Source: Candidatus Omnitrophota bacterium (lineage in GTDB: Bacteria > Omnitrophota > Gorgyraeia > Gygaellales > Profunditerraquicolaceae). Taken from it: a stretch of 5,899 nucleotides of DNA. The stretch covers positions 1-5,899 of the forward strand of contig JAQTNB010000083.1 of NCBI GenBank assembly GCA_028714055.1, in the 5' to 3' direction. A model generated the notes under the pieces. It was not told the origin of the DNA. It worked only from the letters and a program-made list of their open reading frames with translations, and did no database searches. A program made the position numbers and the translations under genes. Positions 1 to 5,786 of this stretch are shown one piece after another; position 1 is the stretch's first letter; each line of letters begins with the position of its first letter.

Positions 1-564
1 AAGGCAGGAGGGGCGATCGGCTCGGGGTTACGGGAGATGCTGGTCACCGCGCTCATCAACTCCAACCGTTTCTCGGTCCTGGAGCGCCAGGTGCTTTCCG
101 CGGTCATGCAGGAGCAGGAGCTTTCCAGTTCCGGCGCCGGGGACCCTTCCGCAGGAGGGCCGACCCGCGGCAAGATCAAGACCGCAGAGCTCATCATCAC
201 TGCTGCCGTCACCGAGTTTGAGCCTCAGGCTTCGGGAGGCAAGGCCGGTATCGGAGGGGGCGGAGGAGTGGGCAGCGGTGTATTGGGCGGGTTGTTGGGG
301 GCGGCGCTCAACAAGGCGCACATGGCCCTTGATATCCGCATCGTGGACACCTCTACTTCCGAGGTCCTGGCGGCAACGCGCGTGCAGGGACAGGCTTCGG
401 ATATTGCCGGCGGTTTTATGATGGGTTTTATGGGGAACTGGGCATTGGGCGGAGGCCTTTCGGCATACGCCAATACCCCCATGGAGAAGGCGATCCGCAT
501 CTGCATCATCGAGGCGGTGCGCTATATTTCGCAAGTCGTACCGGCCAATTACTATAAATACTGA
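1..564 (+). CDS. CsgG/HfaB-family protein, 3' part (5' end outside window)
   Basis: The reading frame is open from base 1, so the ATG at 37 is internal and the gene starts upstream of the window; 187 residues are visible. The segment GSGLREMLVTALINSNRF followed by VLERQ and EQEL matches the conserved block of CsgG-type proteins, where the protein names itself as an oligomer of small secretion or stress-envelope subunits. A later AELIITAAVTEFEP strand, a glycine-rich stretch (about residues 76-100), the DIRIVDTSTSEVL strand and a C-terminal PMEKAIRICIIEAVRYI helix also follow the family order. CsgG itself is an outer-membrane lipoprotein forming the curli export pore, but many bacterial homologues are of unknown role, and no curli genes are visible here. 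The signal peptide and lipobox, if present, lie outside the window. Family call is good; the exact function is unknown. Confidence 0.85.
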   Translation, partial: KAGGAIGSGLREMLVTALINSNRFSVLERQVLSAVMQEQELSSSGAGDPSAGGPTRGKIKTAELIITAAVTEFEPQASGGKAGIGGGGGVGSGVLGGLLGAALNKAHMALDIRIVDTSTSEVLAATRVQGQASDIAGGFMMGFMGNWALGGGLSAYANTPMEKAIRICIIEAVRYISQVVPANYYKY

Positions 565-582
565 TACTTGAAATCAGGGATT

Positions 583-590
583 AAGGAGGA
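583..590 (+). promoter_or_regulatory. Strong ribosome binding site for the small basic ORF
   Basis: AAGGAGGA lies 5 bases before the ATG at 596. It is a near-perfect Shine-Dalgarno sequence and the main reason to believe that the 26-codon ORF behind it is translated. Confidence 0.8.
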
Positions 591-595
591 CCGAT

Positions 596-676
596 ATGGG
601 AAAACGAAAACGCAGAGGCAAGCTTAACTGGCGTTCGAAGAAAGCGAATAAAGGCAGGAAGCCCTGCCTGGGGTAG
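596..676 (+). CDS. Very small basic protein (26 aa), possibly ribosome-associated
   Basis: This ORF starts MGKRKRRGKLNWRSKK and ends in KPCLG, with about 11 Lys/Arg residues out of 26 and almost no acidic residues. It is preceded by a textbook ribosome binding site and followed within 26 bases by a strong terminator, so it sits as the last gene of the upstream transcript. The start MGK, an RRGK motif followed by WR, and the overall length recall the small ribosomal protein bTHX (Thx) of Thermus, which is also about 26 residues; this is resemblance by eye, not a demonstrated homology. A role as an RNA- or ribosome-binding peptide is therefore an inference. The alternative is an unrelated small basic peptide. 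That it is a real gene is more certain than what it does. Confidence 0.65.
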   Translation: MGKRKRRGKLNWRSKKANKGRKPCLG

Positions 677-701
677 GTTTACGGGGTTTTAGCGACCCTG
701 T

Positions 702-740
702 GCCCGGCCACGAACATTGTTTCGAGGCCGGGCTTTTTTT
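702..740 (+). terminator. Intrinsic terminator after the small basic ORF
   Basis: GCCCGGCC (702-709) pairs perfectly with GGCCGGGC (726-733). The stem continues, after an A/A mismatch, with CGAA (711-714) against TTCG (721-724), leaving a 6-base loop, and seven T residues follow (734-740). It separates the CsgG/small-protein transcript from the metal-transport operon. Confidence 0.92.
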
Positions 741-749
741 CAAAAGCAG

Positions 750-781
750 TTGTCGCCTCGGGATGTCTATGTTAATATAAT
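750..781 (+). promoter_or_regulatory. Predicted sigma70-like promoter for the ZIP-feoAB operon
   Basis: A -35-like TTGTCG (750-755, 4 of 6 consensus bases) is followed after 17 bases by TAATAT (773-778); an overlapping perfect TATAAT lies at 776-781 with a 20-base spacer. The site lies just after the terminator and just before the first gene of the run, where a promoter is expected. The exact -10 hexamer is uncertain. I see no clear operator palindrome (for example a Fur box) around it. Confidence 0.55.
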
Positions 782-804
782 GAGGCTTGTAGGGAGGGTC
801 CTTT

Positions 805-1548
805 ATGCATAATTTTCTCTGGGCTTTGTCCGCCAGCGTTGTCGTGAGCGCCCTTTCGCTGATCGGCATCCTGGCCCTGCTTTTTAAATCGAAACTCCTG
901 GAAAAGCTGCTGGTCTGGCTGATCGCTTTTTCAGCCGGCGCATTGATCGGCGGCGCTTTTCTGCATTTGCTCCCGGAAACCCTTGAACAGATGGAACAGG
1001 AGGTCGTCTTCGGGTATGTGATCGTGGGCTTTGTGCTTTTTTTCATCATGGAAAGGTATTTTCATTGGCGGCATTGCCACGAGGGCGTCTGCGATATCCA
1101 TGCCTTTACCTATCTGAACCTTATCGGAGACGGGATACATAATTTCAGCGACGGGCTTGCCATCGGGGCGAGCTTTATGGTCAGCGTGCATTTCGGCATC
1201 ATCACGACCATGGCGATCGTATTCCATGAGATCCCGCAGGAGATCGGTGATTTTGCCGTGCTGGTTTACGGCGGGATGAGCAAAGCCAGGGCCCTGGTAT
1301 TCAATTATATTTCGGCGGCGACCTGCATCGCGGGGACATGCATCGGTTATTACCTTTCCAGCCGCCTGCAGAATTTTTCGGCATTCCTGCTGCCGGTCAT
1401 TGCCGGCGGATTTATCTATATCGCCGCCTGTGACCTGATACCCGAACTGCATAAACAGCCGGGCTTAAAGCGCGCAAGCCTTTCGGTCGTGGCCTTTGCC
1501 GCGGGGATCTTGTTTATCCACCTGACGCGCATGGCGCACGCCCACTAA
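805..1548 (+). CDS. ZIP-family divalent metal transporter
   Basis: This 247-residue inner-membrane protein belongs to the ZIP family, which moves Zn2+, Fe2+ or Mn2+ into the cytoplasm. About eight hydrophobic segments can be seen (near residues 5-27, 33-55, 68-86, 104-126, 128-155, 165-183, 190-213 and 223-242). The two family signature helices are clear: HNFSDGLAIGASF (112-124) and HEIPQEIGDF (141-150), whose His, Asn, Asp and Glu residues form the binuclear metal site in studied members. A loop at 87-99 carries four His and two Cys (HWRHCHEGVCDIH), a likely metal-sensing or metal-loading loop, and the protein ends HAH. Start: ATG at 805, preceded by AGGGAGGG (791-798). The gene lies 24 bases before feoA, so iron is a plausible substrate, but substrate cannot be read from sequence. 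Confidence 0.93.
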   Translation: MHNFLWALSASVVVSALSLIGILALLFKSKLLEKLLVWLIAFSAGALIGGAFLHLLPETLEQMEQEVVFGYVIVGFVLFFIMERYFHWRHCHEGVCDIHAFTYLNLIGDGIHNFSDGLAIGASFMVSVHFGIITTMAIVFHEIPQEIGDFAVLVYGGMSKARALVFNYISAATCIAGTCIGYYLSSRLQNFSAFLLPVIAGGFIYIAACDLIPELHKQPGLKRASLSVVAFAAGILFIHLTRMAHAH

Positions 1549-1572
1549 GCCGGTTTTCTACCGCATACAAAT

Positions 1573-1809
1573 ATGAAAAAGATCACTTTGGCTAAGATGA
1601 AAGCCAATCAAAAAGGCAAGATCAGCGAGATCTGCGGAGGCCATCTTCTGCAGAGCAGGATGATGGGGATGGGGATCTATCCGGGCAGGGAGATCACCAA
1701 ATTAAGCCATTTTGCCCTGAGGGGCGCGTTTGCCATCAAGGTCGGCAGGGGCACGGTTGCCATCGGCCACGGTGTCGCCGGCAAGATAATCGTAGAGACC
1801 AATGATTAA
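1573..1809 (+). CDS. feoA: FeoA, ferrous iron transport accessory protein
   Basis: This small cytoplasmic protein of 78 residues has the usual FeoA length and SH3-like pattern. The sequence QSRMMGMGIYPGREI (about residues 27-41) is the conserved turn after the first helix, followed by beta strands GAFAIKVGRGTVAIG and a closing KIIVE. FeoA proteins support FeoB in Fe2+ import; the exact mechanism is unsettled in the literature. There is no good Shine-Dalgarno before the ATG at 1573, which suggests translation coupled to the ZIP gene 24 bases upstream. The 3' end overlaps feoB by 8 bases, a strong sign of co-translation. Confidence 0.93.
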   Translation: MKKITLAKMKANQKGKISEICGGHLLQSRMMGMGIYPGREITKLSHFALRGAFAIKVGRGTVAIGHGVAGKIIVETND

Positions 1810-3529
1810 AAAGATCTTTTTAGTCGGGAACCCCAACGTAGGGAAAAGCGTCGTATTTTCGCGCCTGACCGGTGTCCAGGTGATCTCTTCCAATTACCCC
1901 GGCACGACCGTTGAGGTCCTCAAGGGTTATATGAAGTCCGGGGAGGAACGCATAGAGGTGATCGACCTGCCCGGAGCATATTCGCTTGACCCTTCTTCTC
2001 CGGCAGAGGAAGCAGCCGTTTCGCTCCTCAAGCGCAAAGAAGAAGAGGCCTGCGTGATCAGCGTGCTTGATTCCACGAACCTTGAGCGTAATCTTTATCT
2101 TACGCTGCAGCTGCTCGAAGAAGGCTTGCGCGTGATCGTCTGCCTCAATATGTGCGATGACGCCGTCCATCGCGGCGTGCATATCGACGCGCAGTTGCTG
2201 GAGAGCCTCCTTGGCGTTCCGGTAGTCTCTACCTGCGCGGTCACCGGCGCCGGGATTAAGATGCTCATACAAAGGCTTGATGAATCCAGGATCGCCCCGT
2301 CGCCCAGGCTTTCCCATACCCAGCGCTGGCAAAGGATCGGCACGATCATCGAGCAGGTGCAGCATCTTGAGCACCGGCACCATACGCTCAGAGAAATGCT
2401 GGAGGATGCATCGCTGCGGCCTTTTACCGGGATCGTAATGGCCGTGGGGGTGATCATCGTTTCTTTTAAGGTGGTGCGCACGGTGGGGGAATTTTTGATC
2501 TCAAACGTGTTTGACCCGCTGTTTATGCGTTATTACCTTCCGGCGCTTGAGCGCCTGAGCAGCCTTCTTGGCCGGCAGGGTTTTGTGCATCATGTGCTTA
2601 TCGGAGACCTTATCAACGGCAGCATTGATTTTAAGCAATCCCTGGGTGTCTTGACCACTGCTCCGTATATAGAGCTTGCCATGGTCCTGCCTTACATCAT
2701 TTCTTTTTACCTGGTTTTAAGCCTGCTTGAAGATGTCGGTTTCCTGCCGCGCCTGGCAATGCTGCTGGACAGCCTCATGCATCGCCTGGGCTTACACGGT
2801 TTTGCCATCATTCCTGTGCTCCTGGGTTTCGGATGCAATGTCCCCGGGATCCTGGCGACCCGCATCCTTGAATCTAAACGCGAGCGTTTCATTGCCGCTA
2901 CGCTCATTTCGATCGGCGTGCCCTGCGTGCCGCTGCAGGCAATGATCTTTTCTCTGCTGGGTGGGTTATCGGGGTATTATATTATGGGAGTGTACCTGGT
3001 GCTTTTTTCCCTTTGGCTGATATTGGGGGTCGTATTGAACCGCCTGGTCAAGGGATACAGCCCGGAGTTCCTGGTAGAGATACCTCCGTACCGCATCCCG
3101 CCGTTTTTTGCGCTTGCGCGAAAACTCGTTTTCCGCGTTAAGCATTTCCTCTTTGAAGCGGCACCCGTTGTGCTGGCAGGCGTGCTTTTGGTGAACCTTT
3201 TTGTGTACCTGAGGGCCTTTGATTTTATAACGAACTTATCCGCGCCGCTGGTGCAGGGGCTCTTCGGCCTGCCGAAAGAAGCGGTGGTTGCCCTGGTCCT
3301 GGGTTTTTTCCGTAAAGATGTCGCCGCGGGGATGCTGCTGCCGCTTGCCTTAAGCGCAAAACAACTTTTTATCTCCTGCGTACTTCTGAGTATTTCTTTT
3401 CCCTGTATCGCAACGTTTGTCATCCTTTTCAAGGAATTGGGTTTCCGGGCGCTCCTGAAGGCAACGGCTATCATGGTTGTCACCGCACTCATTACCGGGA
3501 CGTTCCTGAATCTGGCAATTGTGCGTTGA
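1802..3529 (+). CDS. feoB: FeoB-type ferrous iron transporter, short divergent form
   Basis: This 575-residue inner-membrane protein has an N-terminal GTPase domain and a C-terminal permease. GTPase motifs: G1 GNPNVGKS (9-16), G2 around TT at 35-36, G3 DLPG (55-58), G4 NMCD (116-119) and a G5-like VSTCAVTG (142-149). The helical spacer between the G domain and the first membrane helix (near 207) is only about 50 residues, roughly half that of well-studied FeoB proteins, which are usually 700-800 residues long. The permease shows LLEDVGFLPRLAMLLD (308-323) and LLGFGCNVPGILATR (340-354), both typical of FeoB, the RKD of GFFRKDVA (501-508), and FPCIATFVILFKELG (533-547). The usual SCSARLPVY motif is replaced by IGVPCVPLQAM (371-381); a cysteine is kept. 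Three membrane cysteines (345, 375, 535) thus match the three conserved positions. It is probably an Fe2+ importer, but another metal is possible. Confidence 0.9.
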   Translation: MIKKIFLVGNPNVGKSVVFSRLTGVQVISSNYPGTTVEVLKGYMKSGEERIEVIDLPGAYSLDPSSPAEEAAVSLLKRKEEEACVISVLDSTNLERNLYLTLQLLEEGLRVIVCLNMCDDAVHRGVHIDAQLLESLLGVPVVSTCAVTGAGIKMLIQRLDESRIAPSPRLSHTQRWQRIGTIIEQVQHLEHRHHTLREMLEDASLRPFTGIVMAVGVIIVSFKVVRTVGEFLISNVFDPLFMRYYLPALERLSSLLGRQGFVHHVLIGDLINGSIDFKQSLGVLTTAPYIELAMVLPYIISFYLVLSLLEDVGFLPRLAMLLDSLMHRLGLHGFAIIPVLLGFGCNVPGILATRILESKRERFIAATLISIGVPCVPLQAMIFSLLGGLSGYYIMGVYLVLFSLWLILGVVLNRLVKGYSPEFLVEIPPYRIPPFFALARKLVFRVKHFLFEAAPVVLAGVLLVNLFVYLRAFDFITNLSAPLVQGLFGLPKEAVVALVLGFFRKDVAAGMLLPLALSAKQLFISCVLLSISFPCIATFVILFKELGFRALLKATAIMVVTALITGTFLNLAIVR

Positions 3530-3531
3530 AA

Positions 3532-4536
3532 ATGAAGGCGATCGCATTGATCTCAGGCGGCTTAGACAGCATACTGGCCGCGCGCATGGTCCAGGAGCAG
3601 GGGATCGAGGTGATCCCCCTGCATTTTAAGGTCCCCTTTTGCCATCGCGCAAAGAGGTCTTCTTCTCCCGAGGCACGCGTTGATTCTCTGGTGCAGCATG
3701 CGTTATCTCTGCCGGCGCGCATCATCGATGAGGGGCATACGTTCCTGCCGCTGCTTGAAAACCCGCGGCACGGGTTTGGCTCCGGAGCCAACCCCTGTAT
3801 TGACTGCAAAATATTGATGCTGCGTACAGCCCGCAGGCTGCTGGAGGAGTGGGGGGCACACTTCGTCATAACCGGAGAAGTACTTGGGCAGCGGCCCATG
3901 TCGCAGCATAGAAGGGCGTTAGGGATCATAGAAAGAGAAAGCGGCCTGGAGGGGCTGCTTTTAAGGCCCTTGTCCGCACATTGCCTTCCGGAGACCGTCC
4001 CGGAGAAAGAAGGATGGGTCGCGCGCAGCCGGCTGCTTGGTTTTTCCGGCAGAGGGCGCAGGCCGCAGATGGTCCTTGCCGAGCAATTCCGCATCCGGGA
4101 CTATCCGAATCCGGCAGGAGGGTGCCTTTTGACGGACCGCGTGTTCTCGCGCAGGATCAGGGATCTCCTGCGTTATGATGCGTTGACGCTGGAGAACGTC
4201 GAGCTCCTGAAGGCAGGCAGGCACTTTCGGATCAACGGTGCGCTGAAGTTGGTGGTCGGCCGCGACGAAGAGGAAAATAATTTCCTGGAAAGCATGGCGC
4301 TGCCCGGAGACCTGACTTTTTATCCTCCGGAGGATATCGCAGGCCCGTGTGCGCTTGCGCGGGGCAGGATGGATGAGGAGTCGCTGGCGCTTTGCTGCCG
4401 TATTACCTGTTCTTATTGCGATGCCAGCGAAGCCCCGGAACTTACGATAACGCACAGGGCGATGCCCGGTACACGGGAAGGGGCATTGAAGGTCCCCCGC
4501 GCCGAAAATGATCTGCTTAAAAGCCTCGCCGTATGA
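3532..4536 (+). CDS. PP-loop tRNA thiouridylase-like protein with NFACT-R-like C-terminal domain
   Basis: This cytoplasmic protein of 334 residues starts with the ATP-pyrophosphatase loop SGGLDS (8-13), as in MnmA, ThiI and related enzymes that adenylate a tRNA uridine before sulfur insertion. NPCIDCK (87-93) resembles the MnmA NPxxxCN motif with its catalytic cysteine, TGEVLGQRPMSQ (114-125) is a family block, and AGGC (195-198) is placed like the second MnmA cysteine. The later segment FRINGALKLVVGRDEEEN (232-249) resembles the NFACT-R/DUF814 domain. It is therefore an MnmA/ThiI-like relative rather than MnmA itself; the modified position is unknown. A cysteine cluster (CC at 288-289, C293, C296) lies near the C-terminus. 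I chose the ATG at 3532, 2 bases after feoB; a TTG at 3526 would add two residues. No clear ribosome binding site, so coupling to feoB is likely. Confidence 0.82.
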   Translation: MKAIALISGGLDSILAARMVQEQGIEVIPLHFKVPFCHRAKRSSSPEARVDSLVQHALSLPARIIDEGHTFLPLLENPRHGFGSGANPCIDCKILMLRTARRLLEEWGAHFVITGEVLGQRPMSQHRRALGIIERESGLEGLLLRPLSAHCLPETVPEKEGWVARSRLLGFSGRGRRPQMVLAEQFRIRDYPNPAGGCLLTDRVFSRRIRDLLRYDALTLENVELLKAGRHFRINGALKLVVGRDEEENNFLESMALPGDLTFYPPEDIAGPCALARGRMDEESLALCCRITCSYCDASEAPELTITHRAMPGTREGALKVPRAENDLLKSLAV

Positions 4537-5558
4537 AAGAAGCGCTCCTGTATAAAAAGACCGAAGATGAGCAGGTGTCCTGTTTTCTTTGCAGCCACCG
4601 CTGCCTGGTCCCTGAGGGGGGCTTTGGCATCTGCGGTGTAAGGCTTAACCGCGGGGGGACGCTCTATACGCTTGTCTATGGCAAACCCGTTGCCATGCAC
4701 GTCGACCCGATCGAGAAAAAACCGCTGTATCATTTCCTGCCCGGGAGTTTAAGCTTTTCCGTGGCAACTGCCGGCTGCAATTTCCGCTGCGGCTTTTGCC
4801 AAAACTGGCAGATCTCCCAGGCCAAGCCGGGTGATGGCCCGGAAGGCCCCGCTACGGTCCTGCCGCAGGAGCTGGTGCGCGCTGCGTCAGAGAACAAATG
4901 CGCCAGCATCTCATACACGTATACCGAACCGACCATTTTTTTTGAGTATGCCCTTGAGACGGCCGCGCGCGCCCGCAAAGAGGGTTTGCGCAATGTTTTC
5001 GTTACCAACGGTTATATGACTCCCGAGGCTATCACTGAGCTCGTTCCTTTTTTGGATGCCGCTAACGTGGATTTGAAGTTTTTCCGGGACGATGCCTACC
5101 GGAAGGTCTGCGGAGGCTCACTTCAGCCGGTATGCGATTCCATCGCCTTGATGAAGAAAGCCGGGGTATGGGTCGAGGTGACGACGCTGGTCATCCCGGG
5201 GGAAAACGATTCTCAGGATGAGCTTTCCGGGATCGCCGGATTCATCGCCGGGGTCAGCAGGGATATTCCCTGGCATGTGTCGCGGTTCCATCCGGATTAC
5301 CGGTTTACCGCTCAGCCGCCGACGCCTTCCGGAACGCTGAAAGAAGCCGAACGTATCGGCAAGGAACAGGGCCTGCGATTTGTTTACTGCGGTAATGTCG
5401 CCGGCTGGGATGAGAATACCTATTGCCGCGGCTGCGGCAAACCCGTGGTTACCAGGGCAGGCTTCAGCGTCCGGGAGTATAACCTGGAAGACGGAAGATG
5501 CGTTTTCTGCGGCGAAAAGACCCCCGGCATTTTTAACGGCGGCAGAAAACAGCATTGA
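4533..5558 (+). CDS. amrS: AmrS-like radical SAM protein (AmmeMemoRadiSam family)
   Basis: This 341-residue protein carries the radical SAM cluster motif CNFRCGFCQNWQISQ (82-96; Cys 82, 86, 89), whose FCQNWQISQ ending is characteristic of AmrS proteins. YTYTEPTIFFEY (128-139), VTNGYM (157-162), and WHVSRFHPDY (247-256) are further family blocks. The N-terminus holds four cysteines (17, 20, 24, 34) in a CxxC...C...C arrangement, and the C-terminus has a zinc-ribbon-like pair of CxxC motifs (298/301 and 323/326). The reaction of AmrS is not well established; family members are usually found with AmrA (AMMECR1-like) and AmrB (Memo-like), neither of which is in this window. The ATG overlaps the stop of the preceding gene (ATGA at 4533-4536), so translation is probably coupled. 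It is the last gene of the run; the family call is firm, the role is not. Confidence 0.92.
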   Translation: MKEALLYKKTEDEQVSCFLCSHRCLVPEGGFGICGVRLNRGGTLYTLVYGKPVAMHVDPIEKKPLYHFLPGSLSFSVATAGCNFRCGFCQNWQISQAKPGDGPEGPATVLPQELVRAASENKCASISYTYTEPTIFFEYALETAARARKEGLRNVFVTNGYMTPEAITELVPFLDAANVDLKFFRDDAYRKVCGGSLQPVCDSIALMKKAGVWVEVTTLVIPGENDSQDELSGIAGFIAGVSRDIPWHVSRFHPDYRFTAQPPTPSGTLKEAERIGKEQGLRFVYCGNVAGWDENTYCRGCGKPVVTRAGFSVREYNLEDGRCVFCGEKTPGIFNGGRKQH

Positions 5559-5583
5559 CAAGAACGGGCTTTTGCGTTATCCT
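5555..5583 (+). promoter_or_regulatory. Predicted sigma70-like promoter for the TPP riboswitch and thi4
   Basis: A perfect -35 TTGACA (5555-5560) is followed after exactly 17 bases by TATCCT (5578-5583, 4 of 6 of the -10 consensus). The -35 overlaps the TGA stop (5556-5558) of the radical SAM gene. The expected start point, about 7 bases later, lies at the beginning of the aptamer, which fits very well with a riboswitch leader. Confidence 0.75.
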
Positions 5584-5593
5584 TGGAAATAGC

Positions 5594-5714
5594 TAAAAAA
5601 CGGGGAGGTCGTTAAGCGGCCTGAGAGTTCCGCCGTGCGGCAAAAACAATTCTTTGCCGGCAAAAGCGGATAACCCGATGAACCTGAACTGGGTAATGCC
5701 AGCGTAGGGATTTA
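5594..5714 (+). promoter_or_regulatory. TPP (thiamin pyrophosphate) riboswitch aptamer, THI box
   Basis: The conserved elements of the THI box appear in order. CGGGGAG (5601-5607) is followed by a stem GGTCG (5607-5611)/CGGCC (5617-5621), then CTGAGA (5621-5626), the pyrimidine-sensing element. ACCCGATGAACCTGAACTGG (5673-5692), with ACCC paired to GGGT (5691-5694), is the other arm, followed by TAATGCCAGCGTAGGGA (5694-5710). A weak outer helix TAAA (5594-5597)/TTTA (5711-5714) closes it. The variable arm contains nested stems: TCCGC (5629-5633)/GCGGA (5666-5670) and CGGCAAA (5638-5644)/TTTGCCG (5653-5659). It precedes a thiamin-biosynthesis gene and a terminator, so it should switch expression off when TPP is plentiful. 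Outer boundaries are approximate. Confidence 0.96.
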
Positions 5715-5727
5715 CCGGTGTGCAATG

Positions 5728-5753
5728 ACCCTATGCTCGGCATAGGGTTTTTT
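5728..5753 (+). terminator. TPP-riboswitch-controlled terminator hairpin
   Basis: ACCCTATGC (5728-5736) pairs over nine bases with GCATAGGGT (5740-5748), loop TCG, followed by a T run (5748-5753). It lies 14 bases after the aptamer and before the ATG. Its 5' arm can alternatively pair with the aptamer's GCGTAGGG (5702-5709), so it forms a switchable terminator. Confidence 0.92.
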
Positions 5754-5771
5754 ATTTGACAACCGTTAAGA

Positions 5772-5780
5772 AAAGGAGGA
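5772..5780 (+). promoter_or_regulatory. Ribosome binding site of the thi4-like gene
   Basis: AAAGGAGGA lies 6 bases before the ATG at 5787 and supports that start. The site is outside the terminator stem, so control by this riboswitch is likely at transcription rather than translation. Confidence 0.8.
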
Positions 5781-5786
5781 AGAGAC

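Noticed and set aside
37..39. ATG at 37 as the start of the first gene
   Set aside because: The same frame is open to base 1 and the residues before it (GSGLRE) belong to the conserved CsgG block, so the gene starts outside the window.
28..534. Long reverse-strand open frame (168 codons) opposite the CsgG-like gene
   Set aside because: It lies wholly antisense to a conserved gene, has no recognisable motif, and its composition looks like a shadow of the + strand codons.
624..1049. Reverse-strand open frame spanning the terminator and the start of the ZIP gene
   Set aside because: It crosses a terminator and promoter of the + strand and overlaps a conserved gene; nothing supports translation.
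1820..2383. Reverse-strand open frame (187 codons) inside feoB
   Set aside because: It covers the well-conserved GTPase domain on the opposite strand and shows no family signature.
3526..3528. TTG at 3526 as start of the thiouridylase-like gene
   Set aside because: It would add only two residues before an ATG at 3532 that directly precedes the PP-loop strand; no ribosome binding site favours the TTG.
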